DNA from: an uncultured Rhodospirillales bacterium
GTDB taxonomy: Bacteria; Pseudomonadota; Alphaproteobacteria; Acetobacterales; Acetobacteraceae
DNA length: 23,692 bases
Reading direction: 5' to 3'
Assembly: GCA_903904805.1 (NCBI GenBank)
Contig: CAIVDX010000360.1
Span: 1 to 23,692, forward strand
Below are positions 1-7,218 of this stretch, piece after piece. The translations under genes and the position numbers were made by a program. The notes under the pieces were generated by a model. That model did not search any database. It had not been told where the DNA came from and saw only the letters and a program-made list of their open reading frames with translations. Each line of letters opens with the position of its first letter. Positions within the stretch are counted from its first letter, which is position 1.

Positions 1-1
1 C

Positions 2-1015
2 GGCCTGCTGGAGGCATTGTTGCCCTTGGCCGGCGAGCCGCGCGAGTTGTTCTCATTGAATGGCTATGACGGCTCGCTGCGATTTCGCGAGAGTCTGGCG
101 GAGAAGTCGGCGCAGGCGTTTGGCGATCGCTATCTGACCGCCCATCGCGCGGATCTGCATGCGGTGCTGCAGCGCCTGGTGCCGGACAGTGCGATCACGC
201 TGGATCGCGTGTGCGTGGATGTCGTCTCCCGCAACGGGGTGGCGGTGGCGCGCTTCGCCGATGGCGGGGAGCTGGAGGCGGATCTGGTGGTGGGTGCGGA
301 TGGCATTCATTCCGCTGTGCGTCGGTCGATCTTCGGCATGGATAGCCCGCGCTTCACCGGCCAGATGGCCTGGCGCTGCATGGTGCCCGTGGAGCGGGTG
401 CCGCTGTCTGTCGGGCCCGGCGGCTCGGTGGAGATCAGCGGCCAGGATTATGTCGGCTGGATCGGCGCGGAGGGTCATGTGATCTGCTACCCGATCCGTG
501 GCGGGGCGATGTGGAACATCTTCGCCGGCCATGTCAGCGACGAGTGGGTGGAGGAGAGCTGGGCCGCGCCAAGCAGCACCGCGGAGCTGTTGGCCGGCTA
601 TGCCGGCTGGACCGAGCCGCTGCTGGAGATGCTCAGCCATGTTGGGCCGTGTTTCAAATGGGGTATCTACGACCGCGATCCGCTGCCGAGCTGGGTGCGC
701 GGGCAGGTGGCGCTGCTGGGTGACGCCGCGCATCCGATGATGCCCACGCTGGCGCAGGGGGCGGCACTCAGCATGGAGGACGGTGTGGCGTTGGCGCGCT
801 GCTTGGCGGGGGCCGAGGATATTGTGGCGGGACTTGCCGCCTATGACCGAGAGCGTGCGCCGCGCGGTGGGCGGGTGCAGCTGCAGGCGCGGCAGCAATT
901 TCTCAACAACAAGAAGGTGCCGGCGCCGCCGCCGCTCGATCGCGGCTGGATCTTTCGGCATGACGCGATGACCGGCATCGATCAACAGACCGAGCTGGAG
1001 CTGGCGCCGATCTGA
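2..1015 (+). CDS. FAD-dependent aromatic-ring monooxygenase (5' truncated by window)
   Basis: Group A flavoprotein monooxygenase of the salicylate / 3-hydroxybenzoate / 6-hydroxynicotinate hydroxylase type, expected to hydroxylate an aromatic or heteroaromatic acid in the cytoplasm with NAD(P)H and O2. The reading frame is open from base 2, so the N-terminal Rossmann GxGxxG segment lies outside the window and 337 codons remain; there is no need to invoke an internal start. Visible landmarks are the DG motif (LVVGADGIHSAVR), the central segment typical of the family (YPIRGGAMWN followed by EESW), and the GD/FAD-ribityl motif LLGDAAHPMMPTLAQGA. It ends 26 bases before a binding-protein gene on the same strand, so the two are probably co-transcribed. 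The substrate cannot be read from the sequence; a urate/methylurate hydroxylase (HpxO/TmuM-like) role is possible but not specifically supported. Confidence 0.9.
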   Translation, partial: GLLEALLPLAGEPRELFSLNGYDGSLRFRESLAEKSAQAFGDRYLTAHRADLHAVLQRLVPDSAITLDRVCVDVVSRNGVAVARFADGGELEADLVVGADGIHSAVRRSIFGMDSPRFTGQMAWRCMVPVERVPLSVGPGGSVEISGQDYVGWIGAEGHVICYPIRGGAMWNIFAGHVSDEWVEESWAAPSSTAELLAGYAGWTEPLLEMLSHVGPCFKWGIYDRDPLPSWVRGQVALLGDAAHPMMPTLAQGAALSMEDGVALARCLAGAEDIVAGLAAYDRERAPRGGRVQLQARQQFLNNKKVPAPPPLDRGWIFRHDAMTGIDQQTELELAPI

Positions 1016-1041
1016 ACGCCACGCGATTGGGGGGGGGAGTA

Positions 1042-2202
1042 ATGAAAAAATCAGGGCTTTTGGCGATCGTGCTCGGCGTTACGCTGCTTTGCTTTGGCGC
1101 GCGCGCTGAGGGCGTGCTGCGTGTCGGCGTGGTGCTGCCGATGAGCGGGCCGTTCTCGCTCGCGGGCACCCAGGCGCTGGCGGGGATGCGCACCTGGCTC
1201 GCAACCCATGATCCGGTGGTGGCCGGGCAGCGACTGGAGCTTGTGGTGAGGGACGACACCGCCAATCCCGCCATCGCGCGACGCCAGGCGCAGGAGCTGG
1301 TGCTCAATGATCATGTCGGCGTGCTTGCCGGATTCGGGCTGACACCCATGGGCCTCGCCGCCGCACCCATCGCCACCCAGGCGAAGATTCCCATGCTGCT
1401 GACGGGAGTGGGGGCGCGCGATATCACCTCGATGTCGCCCTACACGATCCGGGTGTTTGAGACCTTGCCGCAAATCACCTTCGCGTTGGCGCAATGGGCG
1501 CATGTGCTGGGGATCCGTCGGGCGGTGACGCTGGTGGCGGACTATACGCCGGGTCACGATACCGAAACGAGCTTCATCGCCGCCTTCACCCGGCTGGGCG
1601 GAACGGTGGTTGAGAGCCTGCGCACGCCGGTCGACACCGCTGATTTCGCCGCCTATCTGCAGCGCGCGCACGATGCCGGCCCACAGGCGGTGATGGCGTT
1701 CCAGCCGGAGGGCCCGGGGGGTGTGCTGATTCACCAGTATGCCAGCCGTGGTCTGGTGAAGGAGGGAATCCGCTTCATCGGCGCAGGTGACATCGTGCCG
1801 GAGGAGGTGATCGCGCATGGCGATGCGAGTTACGCGCTGGGCACCAATTCGGCGCAGGCCTACTCCTCGGTGATCGACACGCCTGAGAACGCCGCCTTTG
1901 TCGCCGCCTATCGCAAGCAGGCGAATGACGCCGCACCCGATATTCAAAGTGTGTCCGGCTATGACGCGATGAATTTGATCGCGCTGGCGCTTGCCAAAAC
2001 TGGCGGCACTACAGATGGCACCGCCTTGCTTGAGGCGATGAAGGGGCAGAGCTGGGTGAGCCCGCGCGGGCAGGTCAGCATTGGGCGCGAGAGTCGCGAT
2101 ATCATGCAGGATGTGTATGTTCGGGAATTTCGTTTGGTGGACGGGCATGTTCACAATGTGATTATTGCGACCTATCCGCAAGTGGTGCCCAATCCGAATT
2201 AG
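1042..2202 (+). CDS. ABC transporter substrate-binding protein, branched-chain amino acid type
   Basis: Periplasmic type I binding protein (Leu/Ile/Val-binding family, Peripla_BP_6), 386 aa. The ATG at 1042 follows a G-rich Shine-Dalgarno stretch (GGGGAG) and starts a clear Sec signal peptide: MKK, a hydrophobic core (LLAIVLGVTLLCF) and cleavage near GARA|EG. The mature protein opens with the family's first strand LRVGVVLPMSGPFSLAG and continues with VLAGFGLTPMG and VSGYDAMNLIALAL. In soil proteobacteria this family often binds aromatic acids as well as amino acids. The FAD hydroxylase immediately upstream suggests an aromatic ligand, which is inference. No cognate permease or ATPase gene is adjacent, so it is an orphan here or pairs with distant or upstream components. 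Confidence 0.93.
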   Translation: MKKSGLLAIVLGVTLLCFGARAEGVLRVGVVLPMSGPFSLAGTQALAGMRTWLATHDPVVAGQRLELVVRDDTANPAIARRQAQELVLNDHVGVLAGFGLTPMGLAAAPIATQAKIPMLLTGVGARDITSMSPYTIRVFETLPQITFALAQWAHVLGIRRAVTLVADYTPGHDTETSFIAAFTRLGGTVVESLRTPVDTADFAAYLQRAHDAGPQAVMAFQPEGPGGVLIHQYASRGLVKEGIRFIGAGDIVPEEVIAHGDASYALGTNSAQAYSSVIDTPENAAFVAAYRKQANDAAPDIQSVSGYDAMNLIALALAKTGGTTDGTALLEAMKGQSWVSPRGQVSIGRESRDIMQDVYVREFRLVDGHVHNVIIATYPQVVPNPN

Positions 2203-2208
2203 GACGCG

Positions 2209-2241
2209 AGCGCTTTTTTTGAAAAAGCAGCAAAGCTTTGG
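2209..2241. repeat. Short AT-rich dispersed repeat / hairpin between convergent genes
   Basis: In the 53-base gap between two convergent stops lies a strikingly AT-rich hairpin in otherwise GC-rich DNA. GCTTTTT (2212-2218) pairs with AAAAAGC (2222-2228) around a TTG loop, and is followed by the palindrome CAAAGCTTTG (2231-2240). The same pattern, CTT..TTTGAAAA..AGC..AAA..CT, recurs twice near 21655-21794, once in each orientation. It may act as a bidirectional terminator for both converging transcripts; that role is inferred. Confidence 0.5.
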
Positions 2242-2255
2242 AGCGTTGGGTGATC

Positions 2256-2867
2256 TTACCGGTGGAAAATTCCAGGCATGACGATGAAGCCGGCGAGGCG
2301 GCGAATATGATCGTGCCATCTCCGGATGGAGGGATATAGGCGCAGGTCCAGGCCGGCTTGCTGGGCGAGGGCGGTGTCGGGGAAGCAGGCGATGTCGGCG
2401 ATGCTGGGGGTGTGGCCGCACAGGAAGTATTGGCCCTCTGCATTGGCGAGCCAAAGATGCTGATCGAGCCAGTCCAGCAATGGTCTGCCGGCGCCAAGCA
2501 GGGGCGCGGTGTCCGCGCCGGTCTGGAACAGGCTCAGGCGCCGTGCCGCGCCCAGGCTCGCGGCCAGCTCGCGCGCCACGCCAAGCCATTGCGCGATTTG
2601 GCCGGGGGCGGCGGAGAACCAGATGCCGGTCGTGTCATGCCGCGCGGCCAGATGCACCAGGATCGCGACGGTGTCGTCCAGCACCAGCGCGCCGTCCACC
2701 AGAACGGGCAGGCGCCCGCGCGGGCTGATGGCCCGATGGGCATCGGACATATGCTCCGCGGCGGGATAGTCGCCGACCTGGCTGGTGTCGTGCGGGATGG
2801 CAAGCAGGGCGAGCAGCAGACGCACCTTGTAGCAGTCGGACGACAGCGCGCTGTCATACAGGATCAT
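2256..2867 (-). CDS. Glutathione S-transferase-like protein (NdmE-like candidate)
   Basis: A 203-aa GST-fold protein. The N-terminal thioredoxin-like half has S9/S10 and C12 in the usual active-site turn (SSDCYKVRLLLALL), the cis-proline segment GRLPVLVDG (P54), and D65-T66 where GSTs usually have the glutathione-contacting E-S pair. The all-alpha C-terminal half has PSIADIACFPDTALA and ends with RWHDHIRRLAGFIVMPGI, typical of the family. The ATG overlaps the stop of the Rieske-protein gene upstream by 4 bp (ATGA), so it is the third cistron of the split oxygenase operon. In the caffeine-degrading Ndm system a GST-like protein (NdmE) is a structural partner of a Rieske-less oxygenase and not a conjugating enzyme. 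The operon context makes the same role likely here. A catalytic GST involved in ring or thioether chemistry remains possible. Confidence 0.93.
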   Translation of the reverse strand: MILYDSALSSDCYKVRLLLALLAIPHDTSQVGDYPAAEHMSDAHRAISPRGRLPVLVDGALVLDDTVAILVHLAARHDTTGIWFSAAPGQIAQWLGVARELAASLGAARRLSLFQTGADTAPLLGAGRPLLDWLDQHLWLANAEGQYFLCGHTPSIADIACFPDTALAQQAGLDLRLYPSIRRWHDHIRRLAGFIVMPGIFHR

Positions 2868-3520
2868 GGCGCGGCACCGAACTGCCGGCGAATGGCGGCC
2901 ATCCAATGCGATTCGCCGGCGCGCAGAGCGATCAGGTCGGCGTCCGGCGTGGCGTGGATCAGTCCATAGAGCCAGGTCTCTTGGGCGTCGGCACGGCGGA
3001 GCAGCAAGGTGATCGGCCAGCCGCCGAGCGCGTGCGGCAGGTTGGCGCGCATCCAGATGTCGCCGACGGCGCTCGCGCCGGGTAGCGCGCCGAGCAGGGC
3101 GCCGCGCAGGGAGGGCAGTCCGAGAGTGAAGGGCAGTGGACGGGTGAGAATGCCCGGTTCGGGGGCAATGAAGGCAGCTTCTGCGTCGTTGCTGCACCAG
3201 ATCAGGCCGGCGGCCTCGCGCAGGGCCAGCGCGTCGATCCGCACTGAGGCGGGCGGCGCCAGGCCGGGATGGGCGGGAATGCGGGTGCAGCGCCCGTCGG
3301 CGCCGGAAAACCGCCAGCCATGGTAGCGGCAGACCAGGCTGTCGCCATCCACTGTGCCCAGCGACAGCAGCACGCCGCGATGCGGGCAGCGGTTGGGCCA
3401 GGCGTGTGCGGCCCCGGCGCTGTCGCGCCAGAGGGCGAGGGATCGCCCTTCGAACAGGGCCTCGACGATGTGGCCGCCGGCGAGTTCGTCGCTGGCGGCA
3501 ATGGGCGCCCAGCCGGTCAT
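2864..3520 (-). CDS. Stand-alone Rieske [2Fe-2S] protein
   Basis: A 218-aa protein whose first about 110 residues are a complete Rieske domain. Cluster ligands are C45 and H47 (CPHRG) and C64 and H67 (CRYHGW), followed by RFSGADGRC, IPAHPG and GLIW as in oxygenase-type Rieske domains. It lacks the mononuclear-iron motif, so it is an electron carrier and not an oxygenase. The C-terminal 100 or so residues are not a domain I recognise; the stretch WPITLLLRRADAQETWLYG faintly recalls a Rieske-oxygenase catalytic domain without iron ligands. The start overlaps the catalytic-subunit stop by 4 bp (ATGA at 3517-3520), and its own stop overlaps the GST-like start in the same way. The likely role is to supply the Rieske cluster in trans to the protein encoded just upstream. 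No reductase or ferredoxin domain is fused to it. Confidence 0.92.
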   Translation of the reverse strand: MTGWAPIAASDELAGGHIVEALFEGRSLALWRDSAGAAHAWPNRCPHRGVLLSLGTVDGDSLVCRYHGWRFSGADGRCTRIPAHPGLAPPASVRIDALALREAAGLIWCSNDAEAAFIAPEPGILTRPLPFTLGLPSLRGALLGALPGASAVGDIWMRANLPHALGGWPITLLLRRADAQETWLYGLIHATPDADLIALRAGESHWMAAIRRQFGAAP

Positions 3521-4386
3521 GGCGGGATCACGCCGTAGCGCAGGCCCATGGCGGTGAGGAAGCGGCGATAGGCGAGCGAGCTGGCGTCGGCCCGCACCGC
3601 GATCTCCGCGGCAGGGGCGAGCGGCAAGCGGGCGGGGACCTGACTCTCCAGGATAGGCTGATCCTGCGCGAAGATCATCTGTTGGAAGCCGATCAGCTCG
3701 GCATCGGTGCTGGTGCTGTCGAGCAGGCTGACCAGCATGTGGGCACGCACCTGCGCCTGCCCGATCGGCTGGCAGAACAGCCCGATCACGTCGCGGCGGG
3801 CGCGATCGAGTGGGTTCAGCTTGTAGAGCACCGCACAGCACGGATGCGGCACGCGATAGACATATTCCACCATAAAGCCCTCGGTGGCGTTGGCCGAGGA
3901 GCGCGGTTGGAAAAAGCGGCAGTCGCGCGCCACCAGCTCCTGCCCGTTCTCCTCCAGCGCGACGTGATAGGCCGCGACCTCGGTGTTTGGCTCCGCACCC
4001 AGCAGGTCAGTATGGACGTAAGGGAAATGGCCAAGATCGAGGAAATTCTCGATCGCCCGCGGGGCGGAGGTTCGCACGCCGAAGCTGCCGGCATGCACCG
4101 AGCGGCGGTCGGGCTCGGCGAGCTCGGGGATGTCGAACAAGGTGGCCGGCGGGGTGCCGAGGCAGACCCAGGCATAGTGCAGATGCGCCGTGATGGCGGC
4201 ACCGGGCGGGGTGAGGTGCAGGCCGGTCTCGTCGAGCGTGATGGTGATGGGGGCGCCGAGCAGGATGGTGCGTACCGGGCCACTTGCCAGCTCGGACAGC
4301 GCGGCAACGGGGTGCCATTGATCGACCAGCACCGGGTCGTCACAGTCGCAGCCAGCTTGGATCGGCGGGGGGCTGCCGTTGCTCAT
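3517..4386 (-). CDS. Rieske non-heme iron oxygenase catalytic subunit lacking the Rieske cluster (NdmC-like candidate)
   Basis: A 289-aa protein with a full Rieske-oxygenase catalytic (START-like) domain. The mononuclear iron site is N114, bridging D117, H120 and H125 (ENFLDLGHFPYVH), with D242 (FAQDQPILESQ) as the probable third ligand; the tail AEIAVRADASSLAYRRFL is typical of the N-/O-demethylating branch. The N-terminal about 80 residues retain the edges of a Rieske domain (QWHPVAAL, ILLGAPITITL, YAWVCLG), but the segment that should carry CxH and CxxH is missing, so it cannot bind a Rieske cluster. This matches the arrangement known for NdmC, the 7-methylxanthine N7-demethylase subunit of P. 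putida CBB5. It heads a three-gene operon and is divergent from an ABC importer operon. Substrate is unknown; methylated purine or another N-methyl/O-methyl heterocycle is the leading inference. Confidence 0.92.
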   Translation of the reverse strand: MSNGSPPPIQAGCDCDDPVLVDQWHPVAALSELASGPVRTILLGAPITITLDETGLHLTPPGAAITAHLHYAWVCLGTPPATLFDIPELAEPDRRSVHAGSFGVRTSAPRAIENFLDLGHFPYVHTDLLGAEPNTEVAAYHVALEENGQELVARDCRFFQPRSSANATEGFMVEYVYRVPHPCCAVLYKLNPLDRARRDVIGLFCQPIGQAQVRAHMLVSLLDSTSTDAELIGFQQMIFAQDQPILESQVPARLPLAPAAEIAVRADASSLAYRRFLTAMGLRYGVIPP

Positions 4387-4550
4387 GTGCGCCAGCCTAA
4401 CAAGTGCCGCCGCCGGCGGGCAACTGCTTGCTGAGTTAATACGCGGATTGCTGATAAAGTATTTCAGATATGAGACAGCCCCGGCGTCAGCGGTCCATTG
4501 CGGTGGAGGATGGCACGGGGCAGGGGCAACAACCTGACGGGATCGACTGT
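4387..4550. promoter_or_regulatory. Divergent promoter region between split oxygenase operon and ABC importer operon
   Basis: The 164 bases between the two divergent start codons include an AT-rich patch (about 4434-4470) that stands out from the surrounding GC-rich DNA. An imperfect dyad CTGATAAAGTATTTCAG lies at 4451-4467 (perfect 4-bp ends, 12 of 16 positions symmetric), a candidate operator. A weak sigma70-like arrangement for the plus strand is TTGCTG (4428) with GATAAA (4453). Downstream, CGTCAG (4485-4490) and CTGACG (4534-4539) could pair in the importer mRNA leader. All of this is pattern reading; no known regulator site is recognised. Confidence 0.35.
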
Positions 4551-6107
4551 ATGCTGCCGTCTCAGCCCCGGCTCGTTCTGACCGGCATCACCAAGCGCTA
4601 TCCGGGCGTTGTTGCCAATGATGACGTGTCGCTCAGCGTGATGCCTGGTGAGATCCATGCCCTGCTCGGCGAGAATGGCGCGGGCAAAAGCACGCTGATG
4701 AAGATCGTCTATGGCGTGACCAAGCCGGACGCCGGAACGATCCTGTGGAACGGCACATATGAGAGCATCACCTCGCCAGCACAGGCGCGGCGGATGGGCA
4801 TCGGCATGGTGTTTCAGCATTTCTCGCTGTTTGAAACGCTGACGGTTTGGCAGAACATCGCGCTTGCGCTCGATGAAAAGGTGGTGCCGGCTGAGCTGGC
4901 GGCAAAGATCACCGAGGTGTCGACCAAATATGGCCTGCCCATCGATCCCTATCGGTTGGTGCATTCGATGTCGGTCGGTGAGCGGCAGCGTGTGGAGATC
5001 GTGCGCTGCCTGCTGCAGGAACCGCAGTTGCTGATCATGGATGAGCCGACCTCGGTGCTGACGCCGCAGGCGGTGCGCATTCTGTTCCAGACGCTGCGAC
5101 GATTGGCGGCAGAGGGCTGCTCGATTCTGTATATCAGCCACAAGCTCGATGAGATCCGCGAGCTGTGCGACAGCGCCACGGTGCTGCGTGGCGGCAAGGT
5201 GAGCGGGCATGCGATCCCGCGCGAGGAGACCAATGCCTCGCTCGCCAAGCTGATGATCGGCGGCGAGCTGGCCGAGTGCCATCTTGAACCGATGCAGACG
5301 GCTGAAGTGCGGCTGGAGTTGAACAAGCTTTCGATCGTCTCGCCCGATCCATTCGGCACCTCGCTGAAGGATATCTCGCTGTCGATCAGAAGTGGTGAAA
5401 TTCTTGGCATTGCTGGTGTTTCCGGCAATGGCCAGAAGGAATTGATGGCTGCCTTGTCGGGCGAGCGGCTGAGCGCCAAGGGCGACATGATCACCCTGAT
5501 GGGCCAGGCGGTGGGCAATCTGAACCCCGCGCAGCGCCGCGCCCTGGGGCTGACTTTCGTGCCTGAGGAGCGGTTGGGCCGCGGGGCGGTGCCGCCGATG
5601 AGCCTGTCCTACAACGCCCTTCTCACCGGAGCGCGGCGGGGCATGGTGGGGCGCGGGATGATCCGGCCCGGCGCGATGAAAATTTTTTCGAAGGATGTGA
5701 TCAAGCGCTTCACGGTGAAGTGCAACAATGAGGAGTCCGCTGCATCCTCGCTCTCCGGGGGCAATCTGCAGAAATTTATTGTCGGGCGCGAAACGATGCT
5801 GGCGCCCAAGATGATGATCGTCGCGCAGCCAACCTGGGGCGTGGATGTGGGCGCGGCACAGCTGATCCGGCAGGCGCTGATCGATCTGCGCAACCAGGGC
5901 GTCGCGCTGCTGGTGATTTCCGAGGAACTGGATGAACTGTTCGAGATCAGCGATCGGATCGCGGTGATCGCCGAAGGACGGGTGTCGCCGGCAGTGAAGT
6001 TGGCCGACACCTCCATCGAACAGATCGGCGTGTGGATGAGCGGCAATTTCGGTGGCCATGCGGCGGCCGGCAACGACGATGCCGCGGCGGAGGTTGCCCT
6101 TGCTTAG
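4551..6107 (+). CDS. BMP/nucleoside-type ABC transporter, tandem ATP-binding protein
   Basis: A 518-aa duplicated ABC ATPase of the sugar/nucleoside importer class (YufO/NupA/RbsA-like). The first half has Walker A GENGAGKST, signature SVGERQRVEI and Walker B LLIMDEPTSVLTP. The second has a degenerate P-loop AGVSGNGQKE, signature LSGGNLQK and AQPTWGVDVGA in place of a canonical Walker B; this asymmetry is normal for the class. The ATG at 4551 is preferred because the family begins right before RLVLTGITKRYPGVVANDDV. An in-frame ATG at 4470 would add 27 low-complexity, Arg/Gln-rich residues, and neither start has a strong ribosome site. The next cistron overlaps its end. It powers import by the following permeases, and binding-protein family membership suggests nucleoside or other purine-like cargo. 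Confidence 0.92.
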   Translation: MLPSQPRLVLTGITKRYPGVVANDDVSLSVMPGEIHALLGENGAGKSTLMKIVYGVTKPDAGTILWNGTYESITSPAQARRMGIGMVFQHFSLFETLTVWQNIALALDEKVVPAELAAKITEVSTKYGLPIDPYRLVHSMSVGERQRVEIVRCLLQEPQLLIMDEPTSVLTPQAVRILFQTLRRLAAEGCSILYISHKLDEIRELCDSATVLRGGKVSGHAIPREETNASLAKLMIGGELAECHLEPMQTAEVRLELNKLSIVSPDPFGTSLKDISLSIRSGEILGIAGVSGNGQKELMAALSGERLSAKGDMITLMGQAVGNLNPAQRRALGLTFVPEERLGRGAVPPMSLSYNALLTGARRGMVGRGMIRPGAMKIFSKDVIKRFTVKCNNEESAASSLSGGNLQKFIVGRETMLAPKMMIVAQPTWGVDVGAAQLIRQALIDLRNQGVALLVISEELDELFEISDRIAVIAEGRVSPAVKLADTSIEQIGVWMSGNFGGHAAAGNDDAAAEVALA

Positions 6108-7218
6108 ACTGGAAAAACGGCCTGAACCCTCGGAGCTGATGAAGGTCGCCTCGCCCTTGCTGGCGGCTGTGGGTATGTTGGTGACAGGGTTTTTCCTGTT
6201 CACGGCACTTGGCCGCGACCCGGTGGAGGCGTTCGTGGCGTTCTTCATCAAGCCGCTCTCCTCGACCTACGGCATCGGCGAGATGCTGCTGCTGACAACG
6301 CCGTTGTTGTTGTGCGGGCTGGGCCTGGCGATCGGATTTCGCGCGAATGTGTGGAATATCGGCGCCGAGGGGCAGCTGACTTTCGGTGCGATTTTCGGCG
6401 GTGGTCTGGGGCTGTGGTATGGTGACAGCACCTCGTCGTGGGCGATCCCGATGATGCTGATCGCCGGCACAATTGGCGGCATGCTGTGGGCGGCGATTCC
6501 CGCGTTCCTGCGCACCCGGTTCAATACGAGCGAGATCCTCACCACTCTGATGCTGGTCTATATTGCGCAGCTGGTGTTGTCTTGGCTGGTGCACGGACCG
6601 TGGCGCGATCCGGACGGCCACAATTTCCCGCAATCGAAGGGCTTCGGTGAGGCGGCGACGATGCCGTTGCTGATCGATGGCACGCGGTTGCATTGGGGCA
6701 TCATCATCGCGTTGCTTCTCGCCGTGGTGGCTTGGTTCTTTTCGCAAAAGACCTATGCGGGCTATCGGATGCAGGTGGCGGGGCTGGCGCCGGCAGCGGC
6801 GGCCTATGCGGGATTCTCCGAGAAACGGAATATCTGGATCGCGCTGCTGATCTCGGGGGCTGGTGCGGGTCTTGCCGGGGTGTGCGAGGTTGCAGGACCG
6901 ATCGGCCAGTTGCAGCCGCAGATTTCGCCTGGCTATGGCTTCGCGGCGATCATTGTGGCCTGGGTGGGACGGCTGCATCCGCTTGGTGTGGTGTTCGCCG
7001 CGATGCTGATGTCGTTGCTATATCTGGGCGGTGAGGCCGCGCAGATGGATCTGGGGCTGCCCTCGGCGATCACCGGTATGTTCCAGGGCCTGCTGCTGTT
7101 CTATCTGCTGGCGGCGGACCTGTTTATCACTTTCCGACTGCGCAACGTGAAGCCCGTCGTGGCCCAGGCGGCGCCGAAGCAGACCGCACCTGCTGGTGTT
7201 GTGAAGGGGGCCGCGTGA
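6100..7218 (+). CDS. BMP/nucleoside-type ABC transporter permease 1
   Basis: A 372-aa inner-membrane permease of the BPD_transp_2 family (YufP/NupB-like). I place the start at TTG 6100, inside the end of the ATPase gene: GGAGG at 6089-6093 sits 6 bases upstream, and the next in-frame ATG at 6139 lacks such a site. Hydrophobic spans alternate through the chain, starting with LLAAVGMLVTGFFLFTAL. The family landmarks are GFRANVWNIGAEGQLTFGAIFG and, later, YAGFSEKRNIW and PGYGFAAIIVAWVGRLHPLG. It ends in a 4-bp overlap (GTGA) with the second permease, so the two are translationally coupled and form the heterodimeric membrane channel. Confidence 0.93.
   Translation: MLRLEKRPEPSELMKVASPLLAAVGMLVTGFFLFTALGRDPVEAFVAFFIKPLSSTYGIGEMLLLTTPLLLCGLGLAIGFRANVWNIGAEGQLTFGAIFGGGLGLWYGDSTSSWAIPMMLIAGTIGGMLWAAIPAFLRTRFNTSEILTTLMLVYIAQLVLSWLVHGPWRDPDGHNFPQSKGFGEAATMPLLIDGTRLHWGIIIALLLAVVAWFFSQKTYAGYRMQVAGLAPAAAAYAGFSEKRNIWIALLISGAGAGLAGVCEVAGPIGQLQPQISPGYGFAAIIVAWVGRLHPLGVVFAAMLMSLLYLGGEAAQMDLGLPSAITGMFQGLLLFYLLAADLFITFRLRNVKPVVAQAAPKQTAPAGVVKGAA

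Noticed and set aside
2..1015. Firm assignment of the FAD monooxygenase as urate or trimethylurate hydroxylase (HpxO/TmuM)
   Set aside because: Attractive given the purine hypothesis, but the visible motifs are generic for salicylate-hydroxylase-like enzymes and the N terminus is missing.
1051..2589. Long minus-strand open frame (512 codons) opposite the LIV-type binding protein
   Set aside because: It lies antisense to a gene with a clear signal peptide and family motifs; its own translation is Arg/His/Gln-rich low complexity, as expected for the complement of GC-rich coding DNA.
2256..2867. Maleylacetoacetate/maleylpyruvate isomerase (zeta GST)
   Set aside because: The SSDCYKVRLLLALL turn is broadly compatible with several GST classes, but operon coupling to a Rieske-less oxygenase favours a structural partner; no diagnostic zeta motif (SSCSxRVRIAL) is complete.
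4470..4550. Upstream ATG (4470) as start of the ABC ATPase
   Set aside because: It adds 27 residues of non-conserved, Arg/Gln-rich sequence before the family start and has no ribosome site; 4551 is preferred, though also weakly supported.
6052..6099. Longer N terminus for permease 1 starting at 6052
   Set aside because: The extra residues (Arg-rich) are just the ATPase end read in another frame; TTG 6100 has GGAGG at an ideal 6-base spacing.
4464..6251. 595-codon minus-strand frame opposite the ABC ATPase
   Set aside because: Antisense to a gene with all Walker and signature motifs; no domain is recognisable in the minus-strand translation.
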